From: DATKGN01 sp964385705
GTDB lineage: Bacteria; Patescibacteriota; Microgenomatia; UBA10105; UBA927
Assembly (NCBI GenBank): GCA_964385705.1
Contig: CAYLQG010000019.1
Location: 1-18,816, forward strand
Length of the DNA stretch: 18,816 nt
Direction of reading: 5' to 3'
The translations under genes and the position numbers were made by a program. Positions 6,870 through 14,935 of this stretch are shown in pieces. Below the pieces are notes generated by a model. It ran no database searches. It had not been told where the DNA came from and worked only from the letters and a program-made list of their open reading frames with translations. How positions within the stretch are numbered: position 1 is the stretch's first letter; each line of letters opens with the position of its first letter.

Positions 6870-8734
6870 AAGCCATAAATGATGAATTTATTATCCTGAA
6901 ATACGATTCCAGAAGTCTCCGATAATTTCTTATTATTTACTGAGTAAGGAAAATCACTTTTCGCCCACCGGGGAACCAGGACGTATGAAATATGTTCACT
7001 TTTTGAGGCTTGGTTATTACCAAGATATATCTGACGAACGACAGGCGTGCGGTCATAGTCGCCAACATTATGGAAGAACCCATCATAGTTCATTCTGCCG
7101 GCTAAAACGACGGGGTCTATCATATCTTCATACGAGACGAATACCGAATTTCTCGGCGTATTTCTTGATATCCAGGTTATCACCGGTATCAGGTCCTTTC
7201 CGACGAGCGGATAGGCAAACTCATTTTTGATGGGAATAAGGTCAATAATTCCAGAAATTGTCAGAACGGCAAATAGCACGAATGAACCGATTTTTAAATA
7301 TGTCTTTTTCCTTTGCCATATCCATCCGACGGCTGTGGCAGCTAAAATATTTACGCCTATTATTTGAAAAGAATATATTTTTTGCTCGAATCCGCGTTTT
7401 CCTATAGCCGCCAGAACACATTCAAACATAAATAATATCGCAAACGGAGTGAAGTATTTTTTTACGCTTTTGGGCAAAATCCAGAACCCCGCTGCCGCAA
7501 CAAACGGGATGAGTCCCAGATTTTCCCAGAGATACCCGATAATATTCCATGTCTGTAATTTTAAGGCTACCGGAATGGTTTCAAGCGCACGGAGAAAAAG
7601 GAGGGCTTTAAATAAATACCCGATAATGGGGAGTAATAACAGAAATCCGACGAGCGCCGACACAGCTATATACTGAACGAAAAATTTCCATTGCTTGCCA
7701 AGCAGTAAAAAACTTGCGATCATGGCCCCGAGCATGAGATACACCTCCATATTCCACAATAGAATAATCCCCGTCATACATCCGGCCAGAAGAGAGTGCA
7801 CACGCGACCACCGCTTTTTTTCCACCTCAGTAATTACAATCATAATGATAAATAAAGCAATTGCGATTGCGAATGCAAGATGGCGCTGATTCACGTAATT
7901 ATTGAGCGTTATAAATATCGATATGGTTGAACCATCAAACGGCCCGGCAAAAGGGTACGTAGGTAATCTCCACAATCCGCGGATAAAATGGGTCGATAAA
8001 CCATTTTTTATTACCAGTTGCCAAAATGTCATGGAACTGTTTGTTATCGTTAAAATAACGGCAATCCATCCGACAACCGGTTTTTGTTTCGCAACAATTT
8101 GGGGGAAATAATAAATAATGATGAGAAGACCCGCAAATGAAAATATACTGGGGATGTTAATCGCCCAAACGGCAGGTACCCCGAAATAATCCCATACAGC
8201 TGTCCAGAAATTGAAGAAGTAATGGTAGAATAGTGGGAGTCCTGCAAAAAAGGGCGAACGAACCGGAATATTCGCCCCCCACGATATTGACCGCATTAGG
8301 CCGACTGAAAAACCAAAATCAAAGATATTATTACTTCCGACAAATAGCTGCCCACCACTCCCTGCATGGAATGTTTTGAACATAACCCAAAAACCAAACG
8401 TTAGGGAAAAAATCAGAATACAGATATCGCTGAACGTCCACCGGGAGTCCGTTTTCTTCCCGAAAGAAACAGTAGGAGCTAACAAACAACAGCACGCGAT
8501 CAATATCCCGATAGTTACGCCAGCTCCCCAAAGAATTGGCATTCCTGTTTTAGTGAAGACGCAGGATAATACATATGTCAAAGGAACTCCGAGACCCACT
8601 CCAATGAAAAATCCGCCGCAGAGAATGAGGAGCGAAGGCAACCTTTTGAACCATTTTTTGATAATCAACCAGCCAAGAAGCCACATGGAAAGCGTGTATA
8701 GTGTGAGGAGTAATAATCCGAGGGGTTGCGTCAT
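6866..8734 (-). CDS. Large polytopic membrane protein, probable GT-C glycosyltransferase
   Basis: A 622-residue protein with about twelve membrane helices and a soluble C-terminal part from about 505 to the end. It differs from the other membrane proteins here. An acidic FDFGFSVG lies at 138-145, followed by RSPFFAGLPLFYHYFFNFW at 159-177, an arrangement of D/E residue, proline-rich loop and aromatic HYFF that recalls DUF2298-like and other GT-C membrane proteins. NQRH occurs at 282-285. The tail has WISRNTPRNSVFVS at 521-534, LAGR at 544-547, and ISYVLVPRW at 582-590, a pattern shared with the other GT-C-like proteins in this operon (see the RY-V segments). The start at 8734 lies 5 nt after the stop of the 578-residue gene. 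The class is plausible but unproven, and the sugar is unknown. Confidence 0.65.
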   Translation of the reverse strand: MTQPLGLLLLTLYTLSMWLLGWLIIKKWFKRLPSLLILCGGFFIGVGLGVPLTYVLSCVFTKTGMPILWGAGVTIGILIACCCLLAPTVSFGKKTDSRWTFSDICILIFSLTFGFWVMFKTFHAGSGGQLFVGSNNIFDFGFSVGLMRSISWGANIPVRSPFFAGLPLFYHYFFNFWTAVWDYFGVPAVWAINIPSIFSFAGLLIIIYYFPQIVAKQKPVVGWIAVILTITNSSMTFWQLVIKNGLSTHFIRGLWRLPTYPFAGPFDGSTISIFITLNNYVNQRHLAFAIAIALFIIMIVITEVEKKRWSRVHSLLAGCMTGIILLWNMEVYLMLGAMIASFLLLGKQWKFFVQYIAVSALVGFLLLLPIIGYLFKALLFLRALETIPVALKLQTWNIIGYLWENLGLIPFVAAAGFWILPKSVKKYFTPFAILFMFECVLAAIGKRGFEQKIYSFQIIGVNILAATAVGWIWQRKKTYLKIGSFVLFAVLTISGIIDLIPIKNEFAYPLVGKDLIPVITWISRNTPRNSVFVSYEDMIDPVVLAGRMNYDGFFHNVGDYDRTPVVRQIYLGNNQASKSEHISYVLVPRWAKSDFPYSVNNKKLSETSGIVFQDNKFIIYGL

Positions 8735-8739
8735 AGGGA

Positions 8740-10476
8740 TTAATCAGGTTTCTTCATTATTAATGATACGCCTATCGAAAGAACCAGTGAAATGACACTC
8801 ACAACCAATCCGATATCTGCGAACTTCTGCTGCGCGTTGATCACTGCGGGAATTTCGGTTCTCATTGAAAAATTGTGATTATAAAACACCGCAATACCGG
8901 TAAAGCCGAGATCCCGCGTAAGAGAGGTGTTATTGAGTGACACGATTAACTGCGTCCGTTTAACCGGATCAAATATATAATCGTTTAAGAATAGGCGTTT
9001 TCCCAAATCCTGAGGCACAATCACATAGCCAACTCCTGCATCATAAAGTTTTTCCATAAAATCCGGCTGACGCATCAATGATAAAACTGCCGAATCCGAT
9101 GCGTTCCCAAATACCTGTCCCGATGACAAAAGCGGGTGAATATCGGATGCAAACGCGAAAGGATCGGCGGCGGGTATCCAAAGAACACGTGAAGGCTTCC
9201 TATCACTAACGAGCATATTTTTCAAACGAATATACTCATCCGTAAGCTGCACTGGCTGGAAATTGCCACTCATCTGACCCATAAAAACCGGACGGATGCT
9301 AAAACACCAATACGCGATAAATATAACGGTGAACAGTATTCTTTTATTTATTGAATTTCCCGCCAGCTCCTTAAATGTATAGGCAATCAATACCGAATAC
9401 GCGATAGCCACAAACAGATATAACTTTGTCGGATCACGGAACATGACAAATCCCGGCACATGAATAAACATCCATTGAAAAACCCCACCTATGGGACTAT
9501 TTACGCCCGTCGCAAAAATTCCTCCGATAAGTGCCATAAAGTTGAAAAACAGTAAGTGCCGGAATGACTTCTGTTCATTTTTTCTTAACAGGAATAGCGA
9601 AGAGAACGCGAGAACCGGAACCAAAAGAAACTCCGGTTGCATAAAGTAAACTCTGCCGAATAAATTATCCGGCCAGTTCGGATGGAGAAACGAAATCGTA
9701 TGAGGCAAATCCGCTACGCTCAAAAATCTCAACATTCCGGGATTTATGAAATCCGCGCCCTTGCTTGCAGGGCCGCTACCTGTCAGTATTGTCGGCAGAA
9801 TCCAAAATGCATGAACGCCCACAGAAACAATAGCGGGAATTAGAAATGTATACAGAATCCCGTAACCTGTTATCCGCAACCGCCCGCTTAAAATACAGAA
9901 TAGCCAGTAGAAAACAATTGCACCCAAAACGAGATACGCCAACCTCAAATCACAGGTAATAAGCAGTGCAAACCATAGTCCGTTTTGCGCTGCGACGTTG
10001 ATCCCATTTTTTTTGTAGCTTATTTCCGCTTTATCGTTCGTTTGTGCGTCGATTACCTGCATAAACTTCATCAAAATAAACGGTGAAATGCCGTATGCAA
10101 GCGCGACGCCAAGCTGTCCCCCGCCGAATAACAATAGGATATATGTGTTGAAGGAGTAAATGACGGAGGCCAGGCCGGCGCTGCTGTTGTTTCCCAAAAT
10201 ATATTTTGCAAGTATATAAGAGGAATAGATTGCCAAAACAAATACACCGAGCCATAACAGCTTTTCAATAACGAACCATGACAATCCAATGGTTGACAGG
10301 AGCTTTATAACAACCCGAAATGGGTAATCAAGCCATAGACTCAATAGATCGTTATATCCGAATCCCTGATCGGGATGAAATACTTTTGGCAGCCACGAAA
10401 ACGCGTGAATTTGCTCCTGCCAAAGAAACCCCAGATCTCCTGATGCAAAAAACCAATCCATCATGTTATATACCAT
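8740..10476 (-). CDS. Polytopic membrane protein of the AftD/DUF3367-like group, third paralogue
   Basis: A 578-residue protein with about ten membrane helices. The start reads MVYNMMDWFFASGDLGF, with the likely GT-C acidic residue in SGDLGF at 12-17 and LPKVFHPDQGFG at 29-40, as in the first outside loop of arabinofuranosyltransferase-type (AftD, DUF3367) proteins. YSFNTYILLLFGGGQLGVALAYG at 107-129 and HVPGFVMFRDPTK at 339-351 also fit. It shares PGFVMFRD and GVGYVIV (481-487) with the two 749-residue proteins. Two things are odd. The N-terminal membrane helix that should precede the acidic loop is missing, and there is no C-terminal outside domain of the type seen in the 749-residue pair. 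The ATG at 10476 overlaps the upstream gene by 11 nt; ATGs at 10464 and 10461 are also possible. Function is inferred only. Confidence 0.7.
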   Translation of the reverse strand: MVYNMMDWFFASGDLGFLWQEQIHAFSWLPKVFHPDQGFGYNDLLSLWLDYPFRVVIKLLSTIGLSWFVIEKLLWLGVFVLAIYSSYILAKYILGNNSSAGLASVIYSFNTYILLLFGGGQLGVALAYGISPFILMKFMQVIDAQTNDKAEISYKKNGINVAAQNGLWFALLITCDLRLAYLVLGAIVFYWLFCILSGRLRITGYGILYTFLIPAIVSVGVHAFWILPTILTGSGPASKGADFINPGMLRFLSVADLPHTISFLHPNWPDNLFGRVYFMQPEFLLVPVLAFSSLFLLRKNEQKSFRHLLFFNFMALIGGIFATGVNSPIGGVFQWMFIHVPGFVMFRDPTKLYLFVAIAYSVLIAYTFKELAGNSINKRILFTVIFIAYWCFSIRPVFMGQMSGNFQPVQLTDEYIRLKNMLVSDRKPSRVLWIPAADPFAFASDIHPLLSSGQVFGNASDSAVLSLMRQPDFMEKLYDAGVGYVIVPQDLGKRLFLNDYIFDPVKRTQLIVSLNNTSLTRDLGFTGIAVFYNHNFSMRTEIPAVINAQQKFADIGLVVSVISLVLSIGVSLIMKKPD

Positions 10477-11398
10477 TCCAACTACGACTTAACGTCACTA
10501 TGCCGATAATATCTGTAAATAATTCCAATCCGGCAATCCTGTTGGCTGCTAGAGATTGACCTAAAAATAATAATAATGGAATCTGAATTAATAACACTAT
10601 GGCTCCGTAAAATATGACACTCGATGGTATTTCTAAAATAGATAATAAACCAAGTTCCATTACCCCAATGTACAGAATTACATTAGAATTCATGGTTACC
10701 GGAAGATATGCGTATACGACTGCCAAATACACGGTACATATGATTCCAACCCGAAGGAACGAGTTTCTATCCCAACCTCCTAAACGAATTATGGCGAACA
10801 ATGCAGGGATTAAAAACATGAGTATATACAGATAAAAATACGGATCAATCAAAAAGCTCACAAGTTTTGCGCGAACAAACGAGATAAGAACCTTTTTATC
10901 TTTAACGAGTTGAGACCGTTGGAAGTTATATTGAGTCGCAACCGAGTGATATCCATTTATAATACCCACAGAGTCCGCTTCTAACCCATCAAACGATGAT
11001 AATTCAAATTCATAGGATTTCCCTTTTGAATCAGCTATTGGAGCAAATCCAAAGGGAAACAATAGTCCATTAGGAAACCGATCCGTCACATAGGTGTTCG
11101 TAACAAACCAAGCACTATCCCCGACTTTTCGAAGACGAAATGTTAAGTGAGCCGAGTTAAAACGGGAAAACGTATTTAACCGAATTTTTATTGTTCCGAA
11201 ATTATCATATGCCGCAGTCACCCGACCATGGATTACTGTGCCTTTAGTTAAAGGAAGAGCGGAATATGCACTGTATACATTATTATCGTGATAGTGAAGT
11301 ATGGTAGTTACGAACGTCTCTTCATAGCAGAAAATCCCAAGAATCATCCCGGCAATGAGTAGAGTGAGAACAAGTATTATTTTGGTAATTTTTTTCAT
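10466..11398 (-). CDS. Membrane protein with an extracytoplasmic beta-rich domain and C-terminal helices
   Basis: A 310-residue protein. Helix 1 (about 7-23) is followed by an outside, strand-rich domain (about 25-168), then about five helices (near 185-204, 213-233, 239-257, 261-279 and a weaker 285-302). The outside domain contains HGRVTAAYDNFGTIKIRL and ends in GFAPIADSKGKSYEFELSS at 117-135. I recall a similar F-PI-DSKGK-Y-F pattern in extracytoplasmic domains of other membrane glycosyltransferases, for example DUF2142-type proteins; that is recall, not a search result. No GT-C acidic loop is visible, so it is more likely an accessory or carbohydrate-binding subunit than an enzyme. The start at 11398 follows the previous stop by 1 nt (TAG-T-ATG), with a ribosome site AAAGGGA just upstream inside the previous gene. 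It overlaps the next gene by 11 nt. Confidence 0.7.
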   Translation of the reverse strand: MKKITKIILVLTLLIAGMILGIFCYEETFVTTILHYHDNNVYSAYSALPLTKGTVIHGRVTAAYDNFGTIKIRLNTFSRFNSAHLTFRLRKVGDSAWFVTNTYVTDRFPNGLLFPFGFAPIADSKGKSYEFELSSFDGLEADSVGIINGYHSVATQYNFQRSQLVKDKKVLISFVRAKLVSFLIDPYFYLYILMFLIPALFAIIRLGGWDRNSFLRVGIICTVYLAVVYAYLPVTMNSNVILYIGVMELGLLSILEIPSSVIFYGAIVLLIQIPLLLFLGQSLAANRIAGLELFTDIIGIVTLSRSWNGI

Positions 11399-11399
11399 A

Positions 11400-13649
11400 C
11401 TATTCCCTTTTTCTTTTTAACATCCAAGCCCAGACACAAGCTAACACCGCAATCCCCATACTCACAATGCTTATAATACCAGCGGGTATTGTTACAGAAG
11501 TCGGCCAAAATGTTATATGAAGGTGGATCAAATAGATGCCATTACTTTTTTGTTCAACCAATCCCGGATATCGTTGAAATAGTTGCGATGGATTAATTTC
11601 CCAGGCGTTGCCAAAATTGAAAGCAATGTCCTGTACCGCCTTAACCGGATGAATGGTAGTACCACTTACCAAATCAAGCCTCCATAAACCACTGTATGGC
11701 TCCAAAAGCACCAACTCAGCAGATTTGGATGCGCTAAGGACGACATCATAGAATCCGCTTCGCACCTTGTTAAATTGAACTTCATGCACATCAGAGATAG
11801 AGCCCTGTATCGTATTTGTTAAAAAGACTGTCGGGGATGAAAACTGATCATTAATATTGTAAAGAGTATACCGAGTTCCAAAATCCCGAATTTTACGACC
11901 TAAAAGAACTTGCTGGTACTCCTTTGATTGATACGCAATAAGATCGTAATTGTTTAGCATATTGTAAAGCTGTAAGGGTGCCTGTTCGTGATTTACGATA
12001 ACATAGCGGACATTCTGATCCTGCAAAATTCTGACAATTGTGCCGTAGGAATGTTTTTTAAACAGTTCCAATATCTTCCAATTCAATTCGGGATCGGCCG
12101 ACGTTTGTACGCCGTAAAATCCGGCGATATCGCTTGCCCCGGCGAATAATTGCAACGGTGAAATACCTGTATAAAAATGATTAGGATGTAATTGATCGCC
12201 AATATACACGTATCCGGGAAATGTTAACGGAAGCCATACGTATCGGGAGGGTGAATGCTGCCCTGCTATATAACTAGTAAGATGAATAAAATCCTCATTC
12301 ATCTGCCCGCTAATTCGTGTCGAGTAGGCCGCGTCGTTATATTGAGGAAAAATGTAAGGTACTGCTCTCGACATACTTAGTGCGAAAATAATTATTAGGC
12401 AGACGTACCGAACAATTGATGATTTAAATGTTTCACCGATAACAACGAGGGAAATAAACAGTGCGAATGCGTACTGAAGGGCTATCGCTAGTGAAAACTT
12501 GTCGTACATATTCCTAAACATGACGAAAAACGGCACGCGATCATTAAATAATTCAAAAAGTGATATGTTCCATTGGCCGAAATTCGGAGTGACGAAAAGC
12601 ATTGCTATAACTAATCCAATGAATGAAATAATATAGAGAAAGCGAAGAGATTTTTTGGCTTTGGAAATGGTTGCACCAGCGACTAAGATTATGCCTAAAT
12701 ATATAATTCCTAAATATTGAGCAACAACCATACCCGGCTGATTCTGCCAGGATGTCCTGACGGTACTTAACATTTGATTTACCGGATCGTTTAGAGACGC
12801 AAGTGCCTCTATTAAATCATGATTCTGATTTCTGAACGCCTGCGAATAGACGTATCCGGTGAACGTACCATCACTGGTTTTAAATACCATCGGAATAATG
12901 TAGTGAACGATCCAATAGACGTTAGTGCACACAGTAATGAGAACAAATATGACAGCTGCCCTTATGAAATGCTCCTTATGATTCCAAAAGAAATATAAAA
13001 GCAACGGTAATGAAGTAAATAAGACGGGAAGAAACCATGGAAGTGATAAAACTGTGGAACTGCAAATAGAATACAATAAAGCGGACAATATGATAAAAAC
13101 CATATTTTTTGTCTTAACACCGCGCGTAAAGAGATACAACATCCCGGGCACCACTAAAATCAGGTAGATAGAAAGCTGTTGATGTTGGTAAAACGTTTTC
13201 GTCAGATAGTTGGAAAATACATATGACAGTGAGGAGACTATTTCTGCTAAAAAAATATATGAATTATTTTTATCTGTCCATTCTTGAAGGAACAGATAAA
13301 AAAAGTAGAAACCGAGCGATAAGATTGCGCCGTATGCAAGAAGTTGTGTGTTAATGTAGGGCAATACTATTTTGAGCAAATAAATAATTGAGAGTAACGG
13401 TACATAGTAACTTACCGGTAAATATCCAAGATTTCCGCCGAGCGTATTGTTCGTGATGACATTGAACGAAAAATTCCGCAGGTATAACTGTGGGATAATA
13501 TAATACAATCGAGCGTCATCGCCTCCAACTATATATAAATTCCCCCAACACAATAGTGGTATGAGGAATAGTGAAATTATCAGAAGCACAAGAATGCAGC
13601 CTTTCCAGTGCTTCTTCACGAAGTTTTTTATCCTTAAGAATAAATCCAT
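11400..13649 (-). CDS. Large membrane GT-C-like glycosyltransferase (749 aa), paralogue 2
   Basis: A 749-residue protein. A basic N-terminus and helix 1 (about 18-36) lead to GGDDARLYY at 42-50, the acidic first outside loop expected of GT-C enzymes. About a dozen helices follow to about 435. PFFVMFRNMYDKF at 373-385 closes the membrane core. A soluble outside region from about 440 to 715 contains QNVRYVIVNHE at 545-555, NKVRSGFYDVVLSA at 627-640 and NFGNAWEINPSQL at 678-690, and a final helix (about 721-743) ends in RKRE. The layout matches the DUF3367/YfhO-like group of membrane transferases. The same motif order is found in the 749-residue gene at 14919-17168, showing a gene duplication. 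It starts 24 nt after the methyltransferase; no Shine-Dalgarno sequence is visible. The probable role is outside-face addition of a sugar from a lipid carrier; specificity is unknown. Confidence 0.75.
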   Translation of the reverse strand: MDLFLRIKNFVKKHWKGCILVLLIISLFLIPLLCWGNLYIVGGDDARLYYIIPQLYLRNFSFNVITNNTLGGNLGYLPVSYYVPLLSIIYLLKIVLPYINTQLLAYGAILSLGFYFFYLFLQEWTDKNNSYIFLAEIVSSLSYVFSNYLTKTFYQHQQLSIYLILVVPGMLYLFTRGVKTKNMVFIILSALLYSICSSTVLSLPWFLPVLFTSLPLLLYFFWNHKEHFIRAAVIFVLITVCTNVYWIVHYIIPMVFKTSDGTFTGYVYSQAFRNQNHDLIEALASLNDPVNQMLSTVRTSWQNQPGMVVAQYLGIIYLGIILVAGATISKAKKSLRFLYIISFIGLVIAMLFVTPNFGQWNISLFELFNDRVPFFVMFRNMYDKFSLAIALQYAFALFISLVVIGETFKSSIVRYVCLIIIFALSMSRAVPYIFPQYNDAAYSTRISGQMNEDFIHLTSYIAGQHSPSRYVWLPLTFPGYVYIGDQLHPNHFYTGISPLQLFAGASDIAGFYGVQTSADPELNWKILELFKKHSYGTIVRILQDQNVRYVIVNHEQAPLQLYNMLNNYDLIAYQSKEYQQVLLGRKIRDFGTRYTLYNINDQFSSPTVFLTNTIQGSISDVHEVQFNKVRSGFYDVVLSASKSAELVLLEPYSGLWRLDLVSGTTIHPVKAVQDIAFNFGNAWEINPSQLFQRYPGLVEQKSNGIYLIHLHITFWPTSVTIPAGIISIVSMGIAVLACVWAWMLKRKRE

Positions 13650-13673
13650 GATAATTTAGAAATTAGAAATAGT

Positions 13674-14600
13674 TTATTTCGTTGCGCGTACAACAAATAC
13701 ATCACCCAAATTTAATTTATCCAGTACCCATTCCAGAGGATAGAATAACATAATTAAAATCGGCTGGTTAATAAGATCAATACTATCTGCAAGTTTGTCC
13801 TTAATGATGTATTGGATGCTCCCTATCCATCCGCCGGCTGAGCAAAATGTCGTATTAAACACCGTCCAGTTATTCTTTTGCAGTAGCTTGCGTAACGTAA
13901 AAGGAGTAAATAAATATAGATGCCTCGGACAATCAAGGTTGTACCAATACTGTCTCGCGATGCGTGCGATAATGCTTCCGATATTCGGGGTTCCGATAAT
14001 TATTTCTCCTCCGGGTTTCAACTTTTTTCGGGCAAGTTTTAAGCAGTCTGAAGGGTCCGGCAGATGCTCAATGACGTGATAAAGTCGTATGACGTCAAAA
14101 AAGTTATCCTGATATTTCTTCATTGCCTCATATGAACCAAGTGCTGCGTGCTTGAGCCCGCGTTTATGAGCGGCATCTATCGCATGCGTATCAATATCAA
14201 GACCGTAACATTCCCATCCGACAGACTGAAGCAATGATAAGGTATCCCCGCTTCCACACCCGATATCAAGAATCTTCCCCTTTCGAATTCGCCTGGGCAT
14301 TGCGGGAACACGTAAAAAAGATTCAAGAACCCGGGAAAAAAAAGTTGGCTGATATAAATGAGTAACCATATATGATCGGATGCTTCCAAAGAAACTTCGC
14401 TTTGTCTCAGCGCTATACGAATAGTAGTGCGTTGACGGATAATATTTTGGCAATTCTTTTCGGGATGGCTGCGGATCGAGCCTGACAAATCCGCAATTTC
14501 CGCATCGGTACTCCGAAAACTTACCGGCTATACCGAACATCCGGTCGCGCGCCGGAAATAAATATTCCCAGTTTTGATCTCCGCATATCAAACATTTCAT
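13674..14600 (-). CDS. Zinc-ribbon SAM-dependent methyltransferase
   Basis: A 308-residue soluble class I methyltransferase that takes methyl groups from S-adenosylmethionine. The N-terminus holds a CxxC-CxxC zinc ribbon (C3, C6, C33, C36), common in sugar and polysaccharide methyltransferases. SAM motif I is LDIGCGSGDT at 111-120, the acidic end of strand 2 is YGLDID at 132-137, and the post-I region is LYHVIEHLPDP at 163-173. PRHLYLFT lies at 225-232, a segment I associate with the glycan-modifying branch. The ATG at 14600 overlaps the TGA of the small upstream gene (ATGA) and begins directly with the ribbon; a longer start at 14618 adds six residues with no support. Its place between two GT-C-like genes suggests it methylates a sugar of the same glycan, perhaps as a cap. 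The target is not shown. Confidence 0.88.
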   Translation of the reverse strand: MKCLICGDQNWEYLFPARDRMFGIAGKFSEYRCGNCGFVRLDPQPSRKELPKYYPSTHYYSYSAETKRSFFGSIRSYMVTHLYQPTFFSRVLESFLRVPAMPRRIRKGKILDIGCGSGDTLSLLQSVGWECYGLDIDTHAIDAAHKRGLKHAALGSYEAMKKYQDNFFDVIRLYHVIEHLPDPSDCLKLARKKLKPGGEIIIGTPNIGSIIARIARQYWYNLDCPRHLYLFTPFTLRKLLQKNNWTVFNTTFCSAGGWIGSIQYIIKDKLADSIDLINQPILIMLFYPLEWVLDKLNLGDVFVVRATK

Positions 14601-14935
14601 ATATTCTTTGTCAGCCAAAATTCTCTACCGTATTGTATAAGACCAAATATAAAGTAAAGGTAAAACCACTCTCCAAAGCGCTCTGTCAGACGGGTTGACC
14701 CGGCAGTTATGTACGAAATTCCCATACTCACTATAAAAAGTATTACGACAATAAATGTTAATTTGCTCGTCGATCGCCTTAAGAAGGTGTACAGTAAATA
14801 CAACACGAATTCTAGCATAAACGGCGTATCGTAATTTCCGAATTTATATAAAAGGTCCATAACGACTATCCCGATCATTGCGGCTATAAGAAACAGAGAG
14901 ACTGGAATTATTATACGGTTATTTACTTTTTTCAT
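14597..14935 (-). CDS. Small membrane protein (112 aa), unknown function
   Basis: A 112-residue protein with about four membrane segments (roughly 8-28, 39-53, 58-77, 87-102). The outside-or-inside loop YKFGNYDTPFMLEF at 30-43 holds acidic residues. The motif TRLTERFGEWFYLYF at 80-94 leads into the last helix. I do not recognise a named family. The ATG at 14935 lies inside the end of the preceding transferase gene (17-nt overlap) and its TGA overlaps the methyltransferase ATG (ATGA), so it is embedded in the operon and probably real. An upstream TTG at 14947 would add four residues and is less likely. Its C-terminal ER-x-G-x-W-F-Y-x-x-F pattern loosely resembles DR-LVWY-x-x-AF in the 73-residue protein at 4054-4275, so the two may be the same kind of accessory protein. 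This resemblance is weak. Confidence 0.75.
   Translation of the reverse strand: MKKVNNRIIIPVSLFLIAAMIGIVVMDLLYKFGNYDTPFMLEFVLYLLYTFLRRSTSKLTFIVVILFIVSMGISYITAGSTRLTERFGEWFYLYFIFGLIQYGREFWLTKNI

Noticed and set aside
8376..8795. Plus-strand ORF of 139 codons
   Set aside because: It lies antisense to the start of the 622-residue membrane gene and the end of the 578-residue gene, without motif, promoter or ribosome-binding site.
14177..14488. Minus-strand ORF of 103 codons in another frame of the methyltransferase
   Set aside because: It sits wholly inside the methyltransferase gene, whose SAM motif and zinc ribbon are clear.
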